From positions 1,674,001-1,738,000 of the forward strand of contig NZ_LN831034.1 of the NCBI RefSeq assembly GCF_002055535.1: a stretch of 64,000 nucleotides of DNA. The letters are read 5' to 3'. Origin of the DNA: Streptococcus pyogenes (GTDB lineage Bacteria > Bacillota > Bacilli > Lactobacillales > Streptococcaceae). Made by a program: the position numbers and the translations under genes. Positions 51,633 to 60,075 of the stretch are shown piece after piece (the first letter of the stretch is position 1; every line of letters begins with the position of its first letter). The notes under the pieces are model-generated. The model was not told the origin of the DNA, ran no database searches, and worked only from the letters and a program-made list of their open reading frames with translations.

Positions 51633-51816
51633 TTCGTTCCTCATCTAGCATTTCTTTTCCCTATTTTAACACTTTACACACAAAAGCAAAAGGCAGAATC
51701 TGCTAAGAAAGCGCTTAGTGTGACCTTTTCTTAGAAAACGGTTAGTGAGCTGCTTTTGATATCTTTTGGGATCTCTCAGGCGTGAGCATGATACCAAAGG
51801 CCTGCTCCCGACCAAA

Positions 51817-51846
51817 AATAGAGAGAACCAAGGGGCTCTCTCTATT
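51817..51846 (-). terminator. sclA terminator
   Basis: 13-bp stem with one mismatch (AATAGAGAGAGCC/GGTTCTCTCTATT) around CCTT, followed by TTTGG on the minus strand. Confidence 0.8.
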
Positions 51847-51883
51847 ATGTTTGCTTATCAGTAAGGTCTCTCAATTCAGAGAA

Positions 51884-52930
51884 TTAGTTGTTTTCTTTGC
51901 GTTTTGTAACGGCTAGGACACCAGCTGTTGTCATCACTGCTACTGCTGCTGCTGTAAAGAATGGGTTGGCTTGCTCACCAGTTGCTGGTAGACGTCTGTG
52001 GTTGTTGGCTACAGGTGTCTTAGCCATATTGCCATTGCGGCGTTCTGGCGTTTGGTTAGCTTCTTTGTCAGCAGGTTTTTCTGCAGCTGGAGTTACCTCT
52101 TTGCTCTTTTCTGGAGCTTTTTCGCCTGGTTGGCCTGCTTCGCCTTCTGGGCTCTTTTCTGGAGCTTTTTCGCCTGGTTGGCCTGCTTCACCTTGTGGGC
52201 CTGCTGGGCCTTGCTCACCTGGTTTGCCTGCCTCACCTTGTGGGCCTGCTGGGCCTTGGGCGCCCGTTTCACCTTTTTCACCTTGTGGGCCTACTGGACC
52301 CTGAGCTCCGGTTTCACCGCGGTCACCTTTTTCACCCTTTTCGCCTGGAGCTCCATCTTTACCTGGAGCGCCATCTTTACCAGCTTCACCTTGTGGGCCT
52401 TGGATTCCAGCTTCGCCTTTTTCACCGCGTTCACCGGTTTCACCTTTGTCGCCTTTTTCACCGCGCTCACCTTTTTCACCAGCTTTACCTTGGATTCCTT
52501 GCTCACCGCGGTCACCTTTAGGACCTTGGGCGCCCCTCTCACCAGTTTTACCTTGTGGTCCGGCTGGGCCAGCAGGACCAGTCTCACCACGGTCTCCCTT
52601 GATTCCAGATTTACCAATTAAATCTAGAATCTCCTTAAGCCTCTTCTCAGTAAAATCTTTTAGCTCCTTTTGAAAATCTTCTTCTTTAAAATAGGTTCCA
52701 TACCACTTTCTTTCCCAAAATTTCTCATTGGACACTTCTGGATATTTTTTAAGACTTTCTTCGATCTCTTTTATTTTTGACTCTCTTTGACTCGACGTCA
52801 TAGTCGTAGAAGAAACCTCAGCCTTAACGCTGCTTGCCCCGCCTCCAAAGGCTAGAAGGACGGCAGCGGCTGAGGTTAGCCCGTAGCGCCAGACTAGTTT
52901 GTTGAGATTATGGTGCTTTGATGTCAACAT
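51884..52930 (-). CDS. sclA: streptococcal collagen-like surface protein, Scl1/SclA type
   Basis: 348 residues. Signal peptide ([22 protein letters not shown]), variable globular domain ~38-108 (helical, [15 protein letters not shown]), then about 48 uninterrupted Gly-X-Y triplets from [20 protein letters not shown] linker with two 16-residue repeats ([16 protein letters not shown] type) and the LPATGEQ sorting signal with a C-terminal helix follow. Forms a trimeric collagen-like adhesin on the wall. The position after relA and the lack of CAAAA coding repeats at the start point to Scl1, not the phase-variable Scl2. Confidence 0.95.
   Translation of the reverse strand: MLTSKHHNLNKLVWRYGLTSAAAVLLAFGGGASSVKAEVSSTTMTSSQRESKIKEIEESLKKYPEVSNEKFWERKWYGTYFKEEDFQKELKDFTEKRLKEILDLIGKSGIKGDRGETGPAGPAGPQGKTGERGAQGPKGDRGEQGIQGKAGEKGERGEKGDKGETGERGEKGEAGIQGPQGEAGKDGAPGKDGAPGEKGEKGDRGETGAQGPVGPQGEKGETGAQGPAGPQGEAGKPGEQGPAGPQGEAGQPGEKAPEKSPEGEAGQPGEKAPEKSKEVTPAAEKPADKEANQTPERRNGNMAKTPVANNHRRLPATGEQANPFFTAAAVAVMTTAGVLAVTKRKENN
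52103..52198. repeat. two 48-bp tandem repeats in the sclA linker
   Basis: 52103-52150 and 52151-52198 repeat with few changes and encode the 16-residue [14 protein letters not shown](P/K)E unit. Slippage here and in the Gly-X-Y region would change protein length between strains. Confidence 0.8.
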
Positions 52931-53011
52931 ATGTTGTTCTCTCTTTCTTTATTAGATGGTGTGTTTTAGATAAAAATAACATGGTAGCTAGACCTGATTA
53001 TTTATAATAGT

Positions 53012-53041
53012 ATTATAATAGAGTGTGAAAACGATTGTAAA
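53012..53041 (-). promoter_or_regulatory. sclA promoter with cre over the -35
   Basis: TTTACA (53036-53041), 18-bp spacer, TATAAT (53012-53017) on the minus strand. TTACAATCGTTTTCA (53026-53040) matches cre at all but one position. sclA is known to be activated by Mga; the exact Mga site was not resolved. Beyond this, 53042-53311 holds no gene. Confidence 0.65.
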
Positions 53042-53311
53042 GTTCTCTTTTGTTGTTCATCTTTTAGATTTTGACTGATCACTCTTTTGTGGAGATCAGA
53101 GGGCTACTTTGGCACTTGCCTGCCTCGTTTTTAAGTCGAGGGCATCCGGATCCTTTCTTTAAGGTCACTCTTTTTTGAAATGTTACTTTTTTTGACTGCT
53201 TGTACCTTCTTGTCTGGTTGGATACCGCTAGGTTTCTTCTTTACTTGTTTGTTGGTCTTGATTGTGGTAAGCTTATGAAGAAACCTTGTAGGATAAAAAA
53301 AGGAGACACTT

Positions 53312-53794
53312 ATGCCTCAGATTACCCTTGTTTTTATTAGCCTCAGTGGCAACACCCTTAGCTTTGTCAAGCGGCTATCCCTTTATCTAGCAGACAATTA
53401 CGATTACCATGTCAAACAGATTAACATTAAAGATTTGAAGCACGAGACTTTTCCCGTCAAGGAAGAGTTTGTGGCGATTTTACCCACTTATCTAGAAGGC
53501 GGAAATGGCGTTGACTCTGGTGATGTGGAGATCCTCACCACTCCTTTGGGAGAGTTTATTGCTGCCCATGGCAACGCCCAGCGTTGTCTTGGGATTATTG
53601 GCTCAGGCAACAAAAACTTTAACCATCAGTATTGCCTGACAGCCAAACAGTATGCCAAACGCTTTGGCTTTCCACTGCTAGGTGATTTTGAGCTGCGAGG
53701 GACTCCTGATGACATTTCGCGGTTAGCCCAGGTCATCATGGAGGCCAGCTCCAGACACTCGTCTAACGACACACAGACACTGCCTAACAGCTAG
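53312..53794 (+). CDS. nrdI: NrdI flavodoxin-like protein
   Basis: 160 residues, flavodoxin fold. [19 protein letters not shown] is the FMN phosphate loop, [11 protein letters not shown] and [20 protein letters not shown] are typical NrdI segments. NrdI supplies oxidant for building the dimanganese-tyrosyl radical cofactor of class Ib ribonucleotide reductase. It stands alone here; nrdEF is not in the window. AAAGGAGACACTT ribosome site. Confidence 0.85.
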   Translation: MPQITLVFISLSGNTLSFVKRLSLYLADNYDYHVKQINIKDLKHETFPVKEEFVAILPTYLEGGNGVDSGDVEILTTPLGEFIAAHGNAQRCLGIIGSGNKNFNHQYCLTAKQYAKRFGFPLLGDFELRGTPDDISRLAQVIMEASSRHSSNDTQTLPNS

Positions 53795-54060
53795 ACAGTC
53801 CATAGATGATCATAGCTGTTTTAAAAAAGAGCGCTTTTAGGACAATAACTACAGAGGGCCCTACCCCACGCCTTGTGATTTCTCAGCCTTTGAAAAGAGC
53901 GATCACAGTGCTTCTTGGGGCTTGGGATCACACCAAGCACTCCTAGAAATACCCCCATGCAGACTTTAGCAAGGCAACTGAACGCTTGGTGGTACTTTCT
54001 GTGAAGCTCAGATGGTTGGTGACAAAAAAGCCCTGGTTTTCTGGGGTTACTGACATGACT

Positions 54061-54104
54061 AAAGAGGTCTAACCAGCTCTACCTTGAGCTGGTTAGACCT
54101 CTTT
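54061..54104. terminator. bidirectional terminator, perfect 19-bp stem
   Basis: AAAGAGGTCTAACCAGCTC and its complement around TACCTT. Lies between convergent nrdI and the endonuclease-like gene. The preceding 53795-54060 has no gene that I can support. Confidence 0.85.
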
Positions 54105-54187
54105 GTGTTCTCCTAATCCCCCCTAGATGATCGCAGTTTCTTATGTGTCTTGGCTTCTCTTATGTGGTGTGCCTGTTAGCACATGCT

Positions 54188-55006
54188 CTAACGCCAGCCT
54201 AATGTCACTTCTAGACCATAGTGGTCACTGACGACTGGCGCATCTCCGCCTTCAAAGGTAATCTTAGAAGATCGGATGATGAAGTCCTTACTGGTAAAGA
54301 CATGGTCCACCTTGAGGGCTTCTTTGTTACCTTGCCAGCCATCAATATCAGCCACGATGCTATGATCACCAAACACGTGGTCAGCACCCTTATGGCTATC
54401 TTGTAGGTCTAGGGGGCTACCCATCATCACTTGATAACCGTCTTGATCCGTTGGATTGTTAAAATCTCCCATAAGTAGCAAGGGACAGTTTAGTGTGAGC
54501 AGTTCTTTTTCTAATTTCTCCCACTCCCCTAAAAACCCCTTGTCAAACCAAGATAGGTGCACATTGACAACAGCGACTTCTTTGCCATCTAACGTGGTTT
54601 TGGCTATGAGTGAGCGTCTGGTGTGGTAGTCTGTTTCATCATCCATCGCTGACACGAGAATATCTGAAACATGAATAGGTTGTTTTGATAAGATTGCCAC
54701 GCCTTCCTGGTAAATGTCATAGCCAATATGGTTATAAGCCCAAGACCAATAATAGTGCTGCCCTCGTTTTTGTAAATAATGGATCAAGAGAAGGGCAAAA
54801 TGGTCTTTATGAATGCTTGGTGTCCCTGAAAGAGCTTGATATCTTGGTAAATCTGTGGCCAGCTCGCTCTCGATTAACTGATTGATTTCTTGCAAGCAAA
54901 TGATATCGTATTTTTCAGCTAAAATATGCTCAGCCAAAGCAACTAATTTTTTAAGAGTGTTGGCTTGCATCCACGAATGGGTATTCAGTGTTAATACCTT
55001 GGTCAT
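54188..55006 (-). CDS. endonuclease/exonuclease/phosphatase family protein
   Basis: 272 residues from ATG 55006 (AAAGGAGGATTA before MTKVLTLNTHSW; frame opens at 55027). EEP-fold motifs are complete: LTLNTHSW, IICLQEIN (metal Glu), NVHLSW, LLLMGDFNNP, DHVF and VSDHYGL (catalytic His). Could hydrolyse phosphodiesters of nucleic acid, lipid or sugar; substrate not determinable. No signal peptide. Located just downstream of a PTS gene. Confidence 0.85.
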   Translation of the reverse strand: MTKVLTLNTHSWMQANTLKKLVALAEHILAEKYDIICLQEINQLIESELATDLPRYQALSGTPSIHKDHFALLLIHYLQKRGQHYYWSWAYNHIGYDIYQEGVAILSKQPIHVSDILVSAMDDETDYHTRRSLIAKTTLDGKEVAVVNVHLSWFDKGFLGEWEKLEKELLTLNCPLLLMGDFNNPTDQDGYQVMMGSPLDLQDSHKGADHVFGDHSIVADIDGWQGNKEALKVDHVFTSKDFIIRSSKITFEGGDAPVVSDHYGLEVTLGWR

Positions 55007-55088
55007 TAATCCTCCTTTATAAGACAAGAAGAGCCATAGGGCCTAAACCAGCTATGGCTATTACCTATCACTATCTCGTGATGTTTTG

Positions 55089-57275
55089 TTAAAGTTCTAC
55101 GGTAGCTACTTTAGTCTTAGCAGGCTGAGCTCCTAAAGATGTCAAGGTCACATCTTGGATCTCTGTTGTGTTGGTAAAAGCAACAACAATGATTGTTTCA
55201 CGCTCTGCTGATTTAATAGCAGCAAGATCTGCTACGACTAATAGGTCACCTGCATGAACCCGTTGCCCTTCTGAGACTTTGACTGAAAAAGGCACACCAT
55301 TTAAGGCGACGGTATCAAGTCCCACGTGCACCAGCACTTCAAGACCATTATCTGTCAGTAAACCAAAGGCATGCTTGGTCGGAAAGACACTGGTCACAAG
55401 GCCAGCTACGGGTGCATAGATATTACCATGGGTTGGTTCAACCGCAAACCCATCTCCCATCATCTTAGCCGCAAACACCTGGTCTTTTACACCTGTGATT
55501 GGGAGAACCATCCCGTCTGCCACTGATAGCACATCTTCTGTCACGTGTTTAAAATCTTTTGCGGGAGTCGGTTTGCTAGTGAGCTGTGACATATTGACTT
55601 CTGGAATAAGAGCACCTGAGTCCAGCAAATCTTGAATATCTGATTTCAAAATATCTGCTTTAGGGCCATAGACCGCTTGAACGCCGTTGCCTTTTTGGAT
55701 CAAGCCTATAGCGCCAGCTTTTTTCCAATCGTCCTCAGCACCAACCTTAGCGGGGTCTTTGACCGTCACTCGTAAGCGCGTCATACAAGCATCAACATCA
55801 TCAATATTGCCTGCCCCACCAAGGAGATTAACGATTTGCACGACTTGAGAGTTGCTATCTGCTACTTGGGTAGGTCTTGTTTGAGTGTTACGGTCACCCA
55901 GTATATCGGCATCGTAGTTGCCTAAACGGCCAGCTGTTGCGAGATGCATTTTCTTGATCATCATATCTGCAATAAAGTACATGATAACTGCAAAGAGGAC
56001 AGAAACCCAAACAAAGTTAATCACATCCATGCCTAGGCCTGCTTTAAGAGCCATAGGGGTGCGGGTTAGTAGCTCTATATTTCCAAATGAGTGAACACGG
56101 AGATTCACAAGGTCTGCCATGGCAAATGAAGCTCCTTGAACAAGGGCATAGACGATGTAAAGTGGCATTGCTGCAAACATAAATAGGTACTCAAGTGGCT
56201 CAGTTACCCCTGTCAAAAAGACCGCTGCCGCTGCTGAGATGAACATCATTTTGTATGTGTGTTTTTTATCGGCATCCACATTACGGTACATGGCTAAGGC
56301 AACCCCCATCAATGTTCCGGTAGCTCCAATCATTTGTCCTACTTTGAAACGAGCTGGAGTCACACTATCCATTAAGTGACTATAGGCTGAAGCGTCTGAT
56401 CCTTTAAGGTGAACAAGGTCAGTTACCCAAGCAAGCCACAAAGGGTCTTGACCAAATACTTTTGTCCCCGCTGCTGCACCTGTCATGACCTCATAAGTTC
56501 CACCAAGAGCTGTATAGTTCATTGGGATCGTCAACATGTGGTGAAGACCAAATGGCAACAAGAGACGTTCCAAGGTACCATATAGGAATGGGGCTAGGAT
56601 TGGAGCTGAATCTTGTGAAGAGGCAATCCACATCCCAAAACTGTTAATCCCAGACTGGATCACCGGCCAAACAACAACCAAAATAAGGGCTACAAAAATA
56701 GAACGTAAAATAACGACAAATGGTACAAAACGCTTCCCATTAAAGAAGGTCAAAACTTCAGGAAGTTTACGGTAATTATAGTATTTGTTATAGGCCGTTG
56801 CTCCTACGAACCCTGCAATAATCCCAACAAAAACCCCTGTGTTTAAAGCTGGAGATTCCAAGACACTGGTGAAATAATCTTTAACGATCATTTGAGTGCC
56901 AAGGAGGCTTGTGATTTTTGCTTCTGGATCAGCTAGCATAGTACTAGACACGCCATAAAAAGCACCTGTTATCCGATTGATCAAGACAAAAGCAAGCCCT
57001 GAGGCAAAGGCCCCTCCAGCTCTTTCTTTAGCCCAACTACCACCAATGGCCAAGGCAAATAGCAAGTGAAGGTTAACAATAACAGCCCAACCAATTTGAG
57101 CGATAATGTTGCCTAGAGATGCCAAAAATGCTGAGTCGTGGTTAATCATTGGAATAGAGTTTCCGATACTGATCATTAAACCAGCCGCTGGCATGACAGC
57201 AATAACGACCATAAGACATTTCCCAAATTTTTGCCAAAATTCGAAACGAAACAGTTGCTTGAATGATGTTTTCAT
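55089..57275 (-). CDS. PTS EIICBA, glucose/maltose family
   Basis: 728 residues. N-terminal EIIC with ~10 membrane helices (CLMVVIAVMPAAGLMISIGN; LLLPFGLHHMLTIPMNYTAL). EIIB follows with the phosphocysteine in DDVDACMTRLRVTV, then a C-terminal glucose-type EIIA (VAPVAGLVTSVFPTKHAFGL-like region, EVLVHVGLDTVALNG with active His). A single polypeptide for uptake and phosphorylation. Sequence cannot settle glucose versus maltose; the MalR-like operator in its leader favours maltose (a MalT-like role). AAAGGAGAGATAG ribosome site. Confidence 0.88.
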   Translation of the reverse strand: MKTSFKQLFRFEFWQKFGKCLMVVIAVMPAAGLMISIGNSIPMINHDSAFLASLGNIIAQIGWAVIVNLHLLFALAIGGSWAKERAGGAFASGLAFVLINRITGAFYGVSSTMLADPEAKITSLLGTQMIVKDYFTSVLESPALNTGVFVGIIAGFVGATAYNKYYNYRKLPEVLTFFNGKRFVPFVVILRSIFVALILVVVWPVIQSGINSFGMWIASSQDSAPILAPFLYGTLERLLLPFGLHHMLTIPMNYTALGGTYEVMTGAAAGTKVFGQDPLWLAWVTDLVHLKGSDASAYSHLMDSVTPARFKVGQMIGATGTLMGVALAMYRNVDADKKHTYKMMFISAAAAVFLTGVTEPLEYLFMFAAMPLYIVYALVQGASFAMADLVNLRVHSFGNIELLTRTPMALKAGLGMDVINFVWVSVLFAVIMYFIADMMIKKMHLATAGRLGNYDADILGDRNTQTRPTQVADSNSQVVQIVNLLGGAGNIDDVDACMTRLRVTVKDPAKVGAEDDWKKAGAIGLIQKGNGVQAVYGPKADILKSDIQDLLDSGALIPEVNMSQLTSKPTPAKDFKHVTEDVLSVADGMVLPITGVKDQVFAAKMMGDGFAVEPTHGNIYAPVAGLVTSVFPTKHAFGLLTDNGLEVLVHVGLDTVALNGVPFSVKVSEGQRVHAGDLLVVADLAAIKSAERETIIVVAFTNTTEIQDVTLTSLGAQPAKTKVATVEL

Positions 57276-57360
57276 TCTATCTCTCCTTTATTATCCCCTT
57301 TTAGCCATAGCTGCCCTTAAGGCGCTTTTGTGACACAATGATATAGACAGCAACTCAGTG

Positions 57361-57376
57361 ATGCAATCGCTTGCAT
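57361..57376. promoter_or_regulatory. MalR/CcpA-like operator in the PTS leader
   Basis: ATGCAATCGCTTGCAT has perfect ATGCAA/TTGCAT arms and shares the GCAANCGNTTGC core with the pulA and dexB operators. It lies just downstream of the promoter. Confidence 0.65.
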
Positions 57377-57391
57377 TGATCTGATACCTTT

Positions 57392-57420
57392 ATTATACTA
57401 GCCTCGCAACAATTTGTAAA
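57392..57420 (-). promoter_or_regulatory. promoter of the PTS EIICBA gene
   Basis: TTTACA (57415-57420), 17-bp spacer, TATAAT (57392-57397) on the minus strand. The gap 57421-57632 shows only a weak AGTAAGC/GCTTACT hairpin at 57614-57632 after rsmE. Confidence 0.72.
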
Positions 57421-57632
57421 GCGTTTTCTTAGACAGATGTTAGTCGTTTTTTTTCATTAATATAGTAGTATAACTCACCAAAAAGAGGACAAGAGCCCAT
57501 TTCCTTTTTTGGTGATGAGCCCATCAACGCTCTTCGAAAAAACAAGAAGCAATAAAAAAAGGCCGTTGACACAATCGTGAACTGCCTGTCCGTTTCTTTA
57601 GCCTCTTCTTTCTAAAGTAAGCAACAGCTTAC

Positions 57633-58382
57633 TTATTTTGATGCCTGCAATTCCAAAGCATAACTAAGAGCACTTAAGGCATATAGCGGCGCTGTCTCTG
57701 CTCGCATAATGCGAGGGCCTAAGCCCACCTTAATGGCACTTGCTGCCTCAAACTGAGTGATTTCAGTTGGGGAAATTCCCCCTTCTGGTCCAAAGATAAA
57801 GAGGATTTTTGCCCCTGGCTTAACTTCTTTTACTTCACGCGCCAAGGTCGCTAGCTGACCTGCCTTAGCTGTTTCCTCATAAGCAATGAAGATATGATCA
57901 AAGCTAGAAAGGCTTTTTAGAAACTCTGCTTTATGTTCAAAAAGGTGAACTTCAGGCACCCTATTTCGTTTGCTCTGCTCAGCCGCTCCTAATACAATCT
58001 TAGCCAATTTGTCTTCTTTTTTAGCTAATTTTTTGCCATCCCATTTGACCACTGACCAGTCTGCTGGGTAGCCCCATAGCGCACTGGCTCCCAATTCAGT
58101 CACTTTCTGGGCAATCGTGTCTAACTTATCGCCTTTAGGAAATCCAGAAGCAATAGTCACTTTAACAGGCAATTCCACCTGATCTGGCAAAGCCTCTATA
58201 ATCTCTAACTCATGAGCCATACTATTGGTCACCTTAGCTAAATACTTCACCCCATCATCAAAGACCAAGACAACTTCAGCCTCGTCAGCCAAGCGCATCA
58301 CTTGAAACATGTGCTTGATGGTATCTTTATCGGTAATCGTTACCTTTTTTTCTGCTTTGCCTTTAATAAAATACTGTTGCAT
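57633..58382 (-). CDS. rsmE: 16S rRNA (uracil-1498-N3)-methyltransferase
   Basis: 249 residues, SPOUT family. FIKGKAEKKVTITDKDTIKH (PUA-like start), TIASGFPKGDKLDTIAQKVT, RWQR-like AEQSKRNRVPEV, and the knot ILFIFGPEGGISPTEI with LGPRIMRAETAPL. Methylates U1498 of 16S rRNA. Its ATG overlaps the prmA stop (TAATG). Confidence 0.94.
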   Translation of the reverse strand: MQQYFIKGKAEKKVTITDKDTIKHMFQVMRLADEAEVVLVFDDGVKYLAKVTNSMAHELEIIEALPDQVELPVKVTIASGFPKGDKLDTIAQKVTELGASALWGYPADWSVVKWDGKKLAKKEDKLAKIVLGAAEQSKRNRVPEVHLFEHKAEFLKSLSSFDHIFIAYEETAKAGQLATLAREVKEVKPGAKILFIFGPEGGISPTEITQFEAASAIKVGLGPRIMRAETAPLYALSALSYALELQASK

Positions 58383-59335
58383 TAGCCGCCAATCACTCCT
58401 GAGATATCATCTGTTTTTTTAAAGACAAGGGCATTCCACTCACCTTGAACCATGTGAGTTTCTAAGAAAAAGCCTGCGCTAAAGGCAGCTTCCAGAACCA
58501 TATCCAATTTCTCAGAAATGATGCCAGATAAGATAAGGTAACCTTCCTTTTTGACCAAACGGTAAGCATCATCAGTCAATAAGACTAAGATATCCGCCAA
58601 GATATTGGCTACAATCACATCCGCTTCTTGGCTAACCCCTTTTAAAAGGTCACCAGCAGCCACATGAATGTTGTCTGTTCCTTGGTTTAAATCAATGTTG
58701 TCTTGAGCCACTCGAACAGCCACGTCATCTAAGTCATAAGCGTAGATGGTTTTAGCACCTAGTAAGGAACTGGCAATCGAGAGGACACCTGAACCGGTCC
58801 CTACATCGATAACTGTCTCACCACCACGAAGGATTTGTTCCAAGGCAAAAAGGCTCATCTTAGTTGTGGGATGTGTCCCTGTCCCAAATGCCATTCCAGG
58901 ATCTAGTTTAATCACTTTTTCCCCAGCAGAAGCGTCATAATCCGTCCAACTAGGGACAATGGTTAAATCATGCGTGATGCGAGCTGGTTCATAGTATTTT
59001 TTCCAATTGTCTGCCCAGTCTTCCTCAGCCAATTCTTGACTGTCCACAGTAACCTGACCAACCTGTAACCCAAAACTAGCTAACTCCGCTAACTGTTCAT
59101 TAATGGTCGCAATAATATCCGCCAAATTAGTACTACTTGGGTAATAGGCTGTGATAGCTATCATGTCAGACTGCTCCACATCTGGGTATAACTCCCCAAA
59201 GCGGTCCTTTTGCCCAATATAGTCTGCGCTATCTGCGATAGCAACCCCTTGACTGCCTGTCTCAATCAACACATGTGAAACAGCCTCTTGCGCATCACGA
59301 TGCACATGAACCGTCACTTCTTGCCACGTTTCCAT
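58382..59335 (-). CDS. prmA: ribosomal protein L11 methyltransferase
   Basis: 317 residues. SAM-binding core [20 protein letters not shown] (motif I) with [11 protein letters not shown], preceded by [20 protein letters not shown], the PrmA hallmark, and followed by [11 protein letters not shown] (motif IV). Trimethylates L11. Part of a three-gene run DUF3013-prmA-rsmE. Confidence 0.95.
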   Translation of the reverse strand: METWQEVTVHVHRDAQEAVSHVLIETGSQGVAIADSADYIGQKDRFGELYPDVEQSDMIAITAYYPSSTNLADIIATINEQLAELASFGLQVGQVTVDSQELAEEDWADNWKKYYEPARITHDLTIVPSWTDYDASAGEKVIKLDPGMAFGTGTHPTTKMSLFALEQILRGGETVIDVGTGSGVLSIASSLLGAKTIYAYDLDDVAVRVAQDNIDLNQGTDNIHVAAGDLLKGVSQEADVIVANILADILVLLTDDAYRLVKKEGYLILSGIISEKLDMVLEAAFSAGFFLETHMVQGEWNALVFKKTDDISGVIGG

Positions 59336-59405
59336 AGTTATGTCCTTTCTATTTTGACCTTTTGGTTATTGTCCTAATAGTGTTAGCACCATCTCATGTG
59401 TCACC

Positions 59406-59876
59406 TTAGTACCTTGGGTAAGGGTAACTTGCTGCTTCTTCTAGTCCTTGTTGACCTTCTTCAAAAGCTTGCGCGTTCCACTCCAAGAAGAAATCAGCCT
59501 TGCTGTCATCTGCTAAGAAATCCATCAAATCGCTGTGCCCTTCAATAGCAACATCGTTGAGAAATTGCGCAAAGTAAGCTAAGAATTCACGAGAAAAGCC
59601 CTTTTTAGCGTCAAAAGGAATAGTAACCAAATAATCTGCTGCATCAAATTGAGACTTGGCAGGGTTATAAAAGAGCACATAGTCCTCAAAGACAATATCA
59701 TCTTGGGTCACTTCGCCACTATCGTCAATGGTTTTTATAGCCTCTTTATTTTGAGCTTCTAACACAAAAGTCACTTCAACCGCATGATTTTTCTTGTCCC
59801 AATCCATAGCATAGTCATACTGAAAATGCTTATCCATTTCTTCTTCTAATACTGATAAAAAGCCGTATGTTGCCAT
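59406..59876 (-). CDS. DUF3013 family protein
   Basis: 156-residue acidic soluble protein (MATYGFLSVLEEEMDKHFQY, ending EEAASYPYPRY), matching the streptococcal DUF3013 family in length and sequence style. No catalytic motif seen. First gene of the prmA-rsmE run, so perhaps translation-related by context only. Confidence 0.75.
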   Translation of the reverse strand: MATYGFLSVLEEEMDKHFQYDYAMDWDKKNHAVEVTFVLEAQNKEAIKTIDDSGEVTQDDIVFEDYVLFYNPAKSQFDAADYLVTIPFDAKKGFSREFLAYFAQFLNDVAIEGHSDLMDFLADDSKADFFLEWNAQAFEEGQQGLEEAASYPYPRY

Positions 59877-59985
59877 CTTTTTTATACCTAATCTTTCTAA
59901 CTGTTGCTGTATAAGGCTTTGTAAGACCTCATTAGTTTACTTACTTTGACATGCTGAGCGTACTGTTATAACTTTTATTAACTGA

Positions 59986-60014
59986 ATTATAACATATTTG
60001 ACTAATATTGACCA
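59986..60014 (-). promoter_or_regulatory. promoter of DUF3013-prmA-rsmE
   Basis: TGGTCA (60009-60014), 17-bp spacer, extended -10 TGTTATAAT (TATAAT at 59986-59991) on the minus strand. Confidence 0.6.
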
Positions 60015-60061
60015 TAAGAGAAGGTCTTAATGGCAGGATCACCTCTAGCAACCGCTTTTAT

Positions 60062-60069
60062 GATATAAT
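60062..60069 (+). promoter_or_regulatory. extended -10 promoter of pabB
   Basis: TGATATAAT with TATAAT at 60064-60069. +1 expected on the A of the ATG at 60076. No ribosome site lies between. Confidence 0.6.
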
Positions 60070-60075
60070 TTGGGT

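Noticed and set aside
51990..52600. Short regularly spaced repeats as a possible CRISPR array
   Set aside because: Period is 9 bp or 48 bp within the collagen-like coding region, with no unique spacers.
51888..52673. Several long open frames opposite and out of frame to sclA
   Set aside because: They result from the GC-rich Gly-X-Y codon repeats; no ribosome sites, and the sclA frame has signal peptide, collagen repeat and LPATG.
51884..52930. Identification as Scl2/SclB
   Set aside because: No CAAAA repeats at the start of the coding region, and the relA-adjacent position is that of Scl1.
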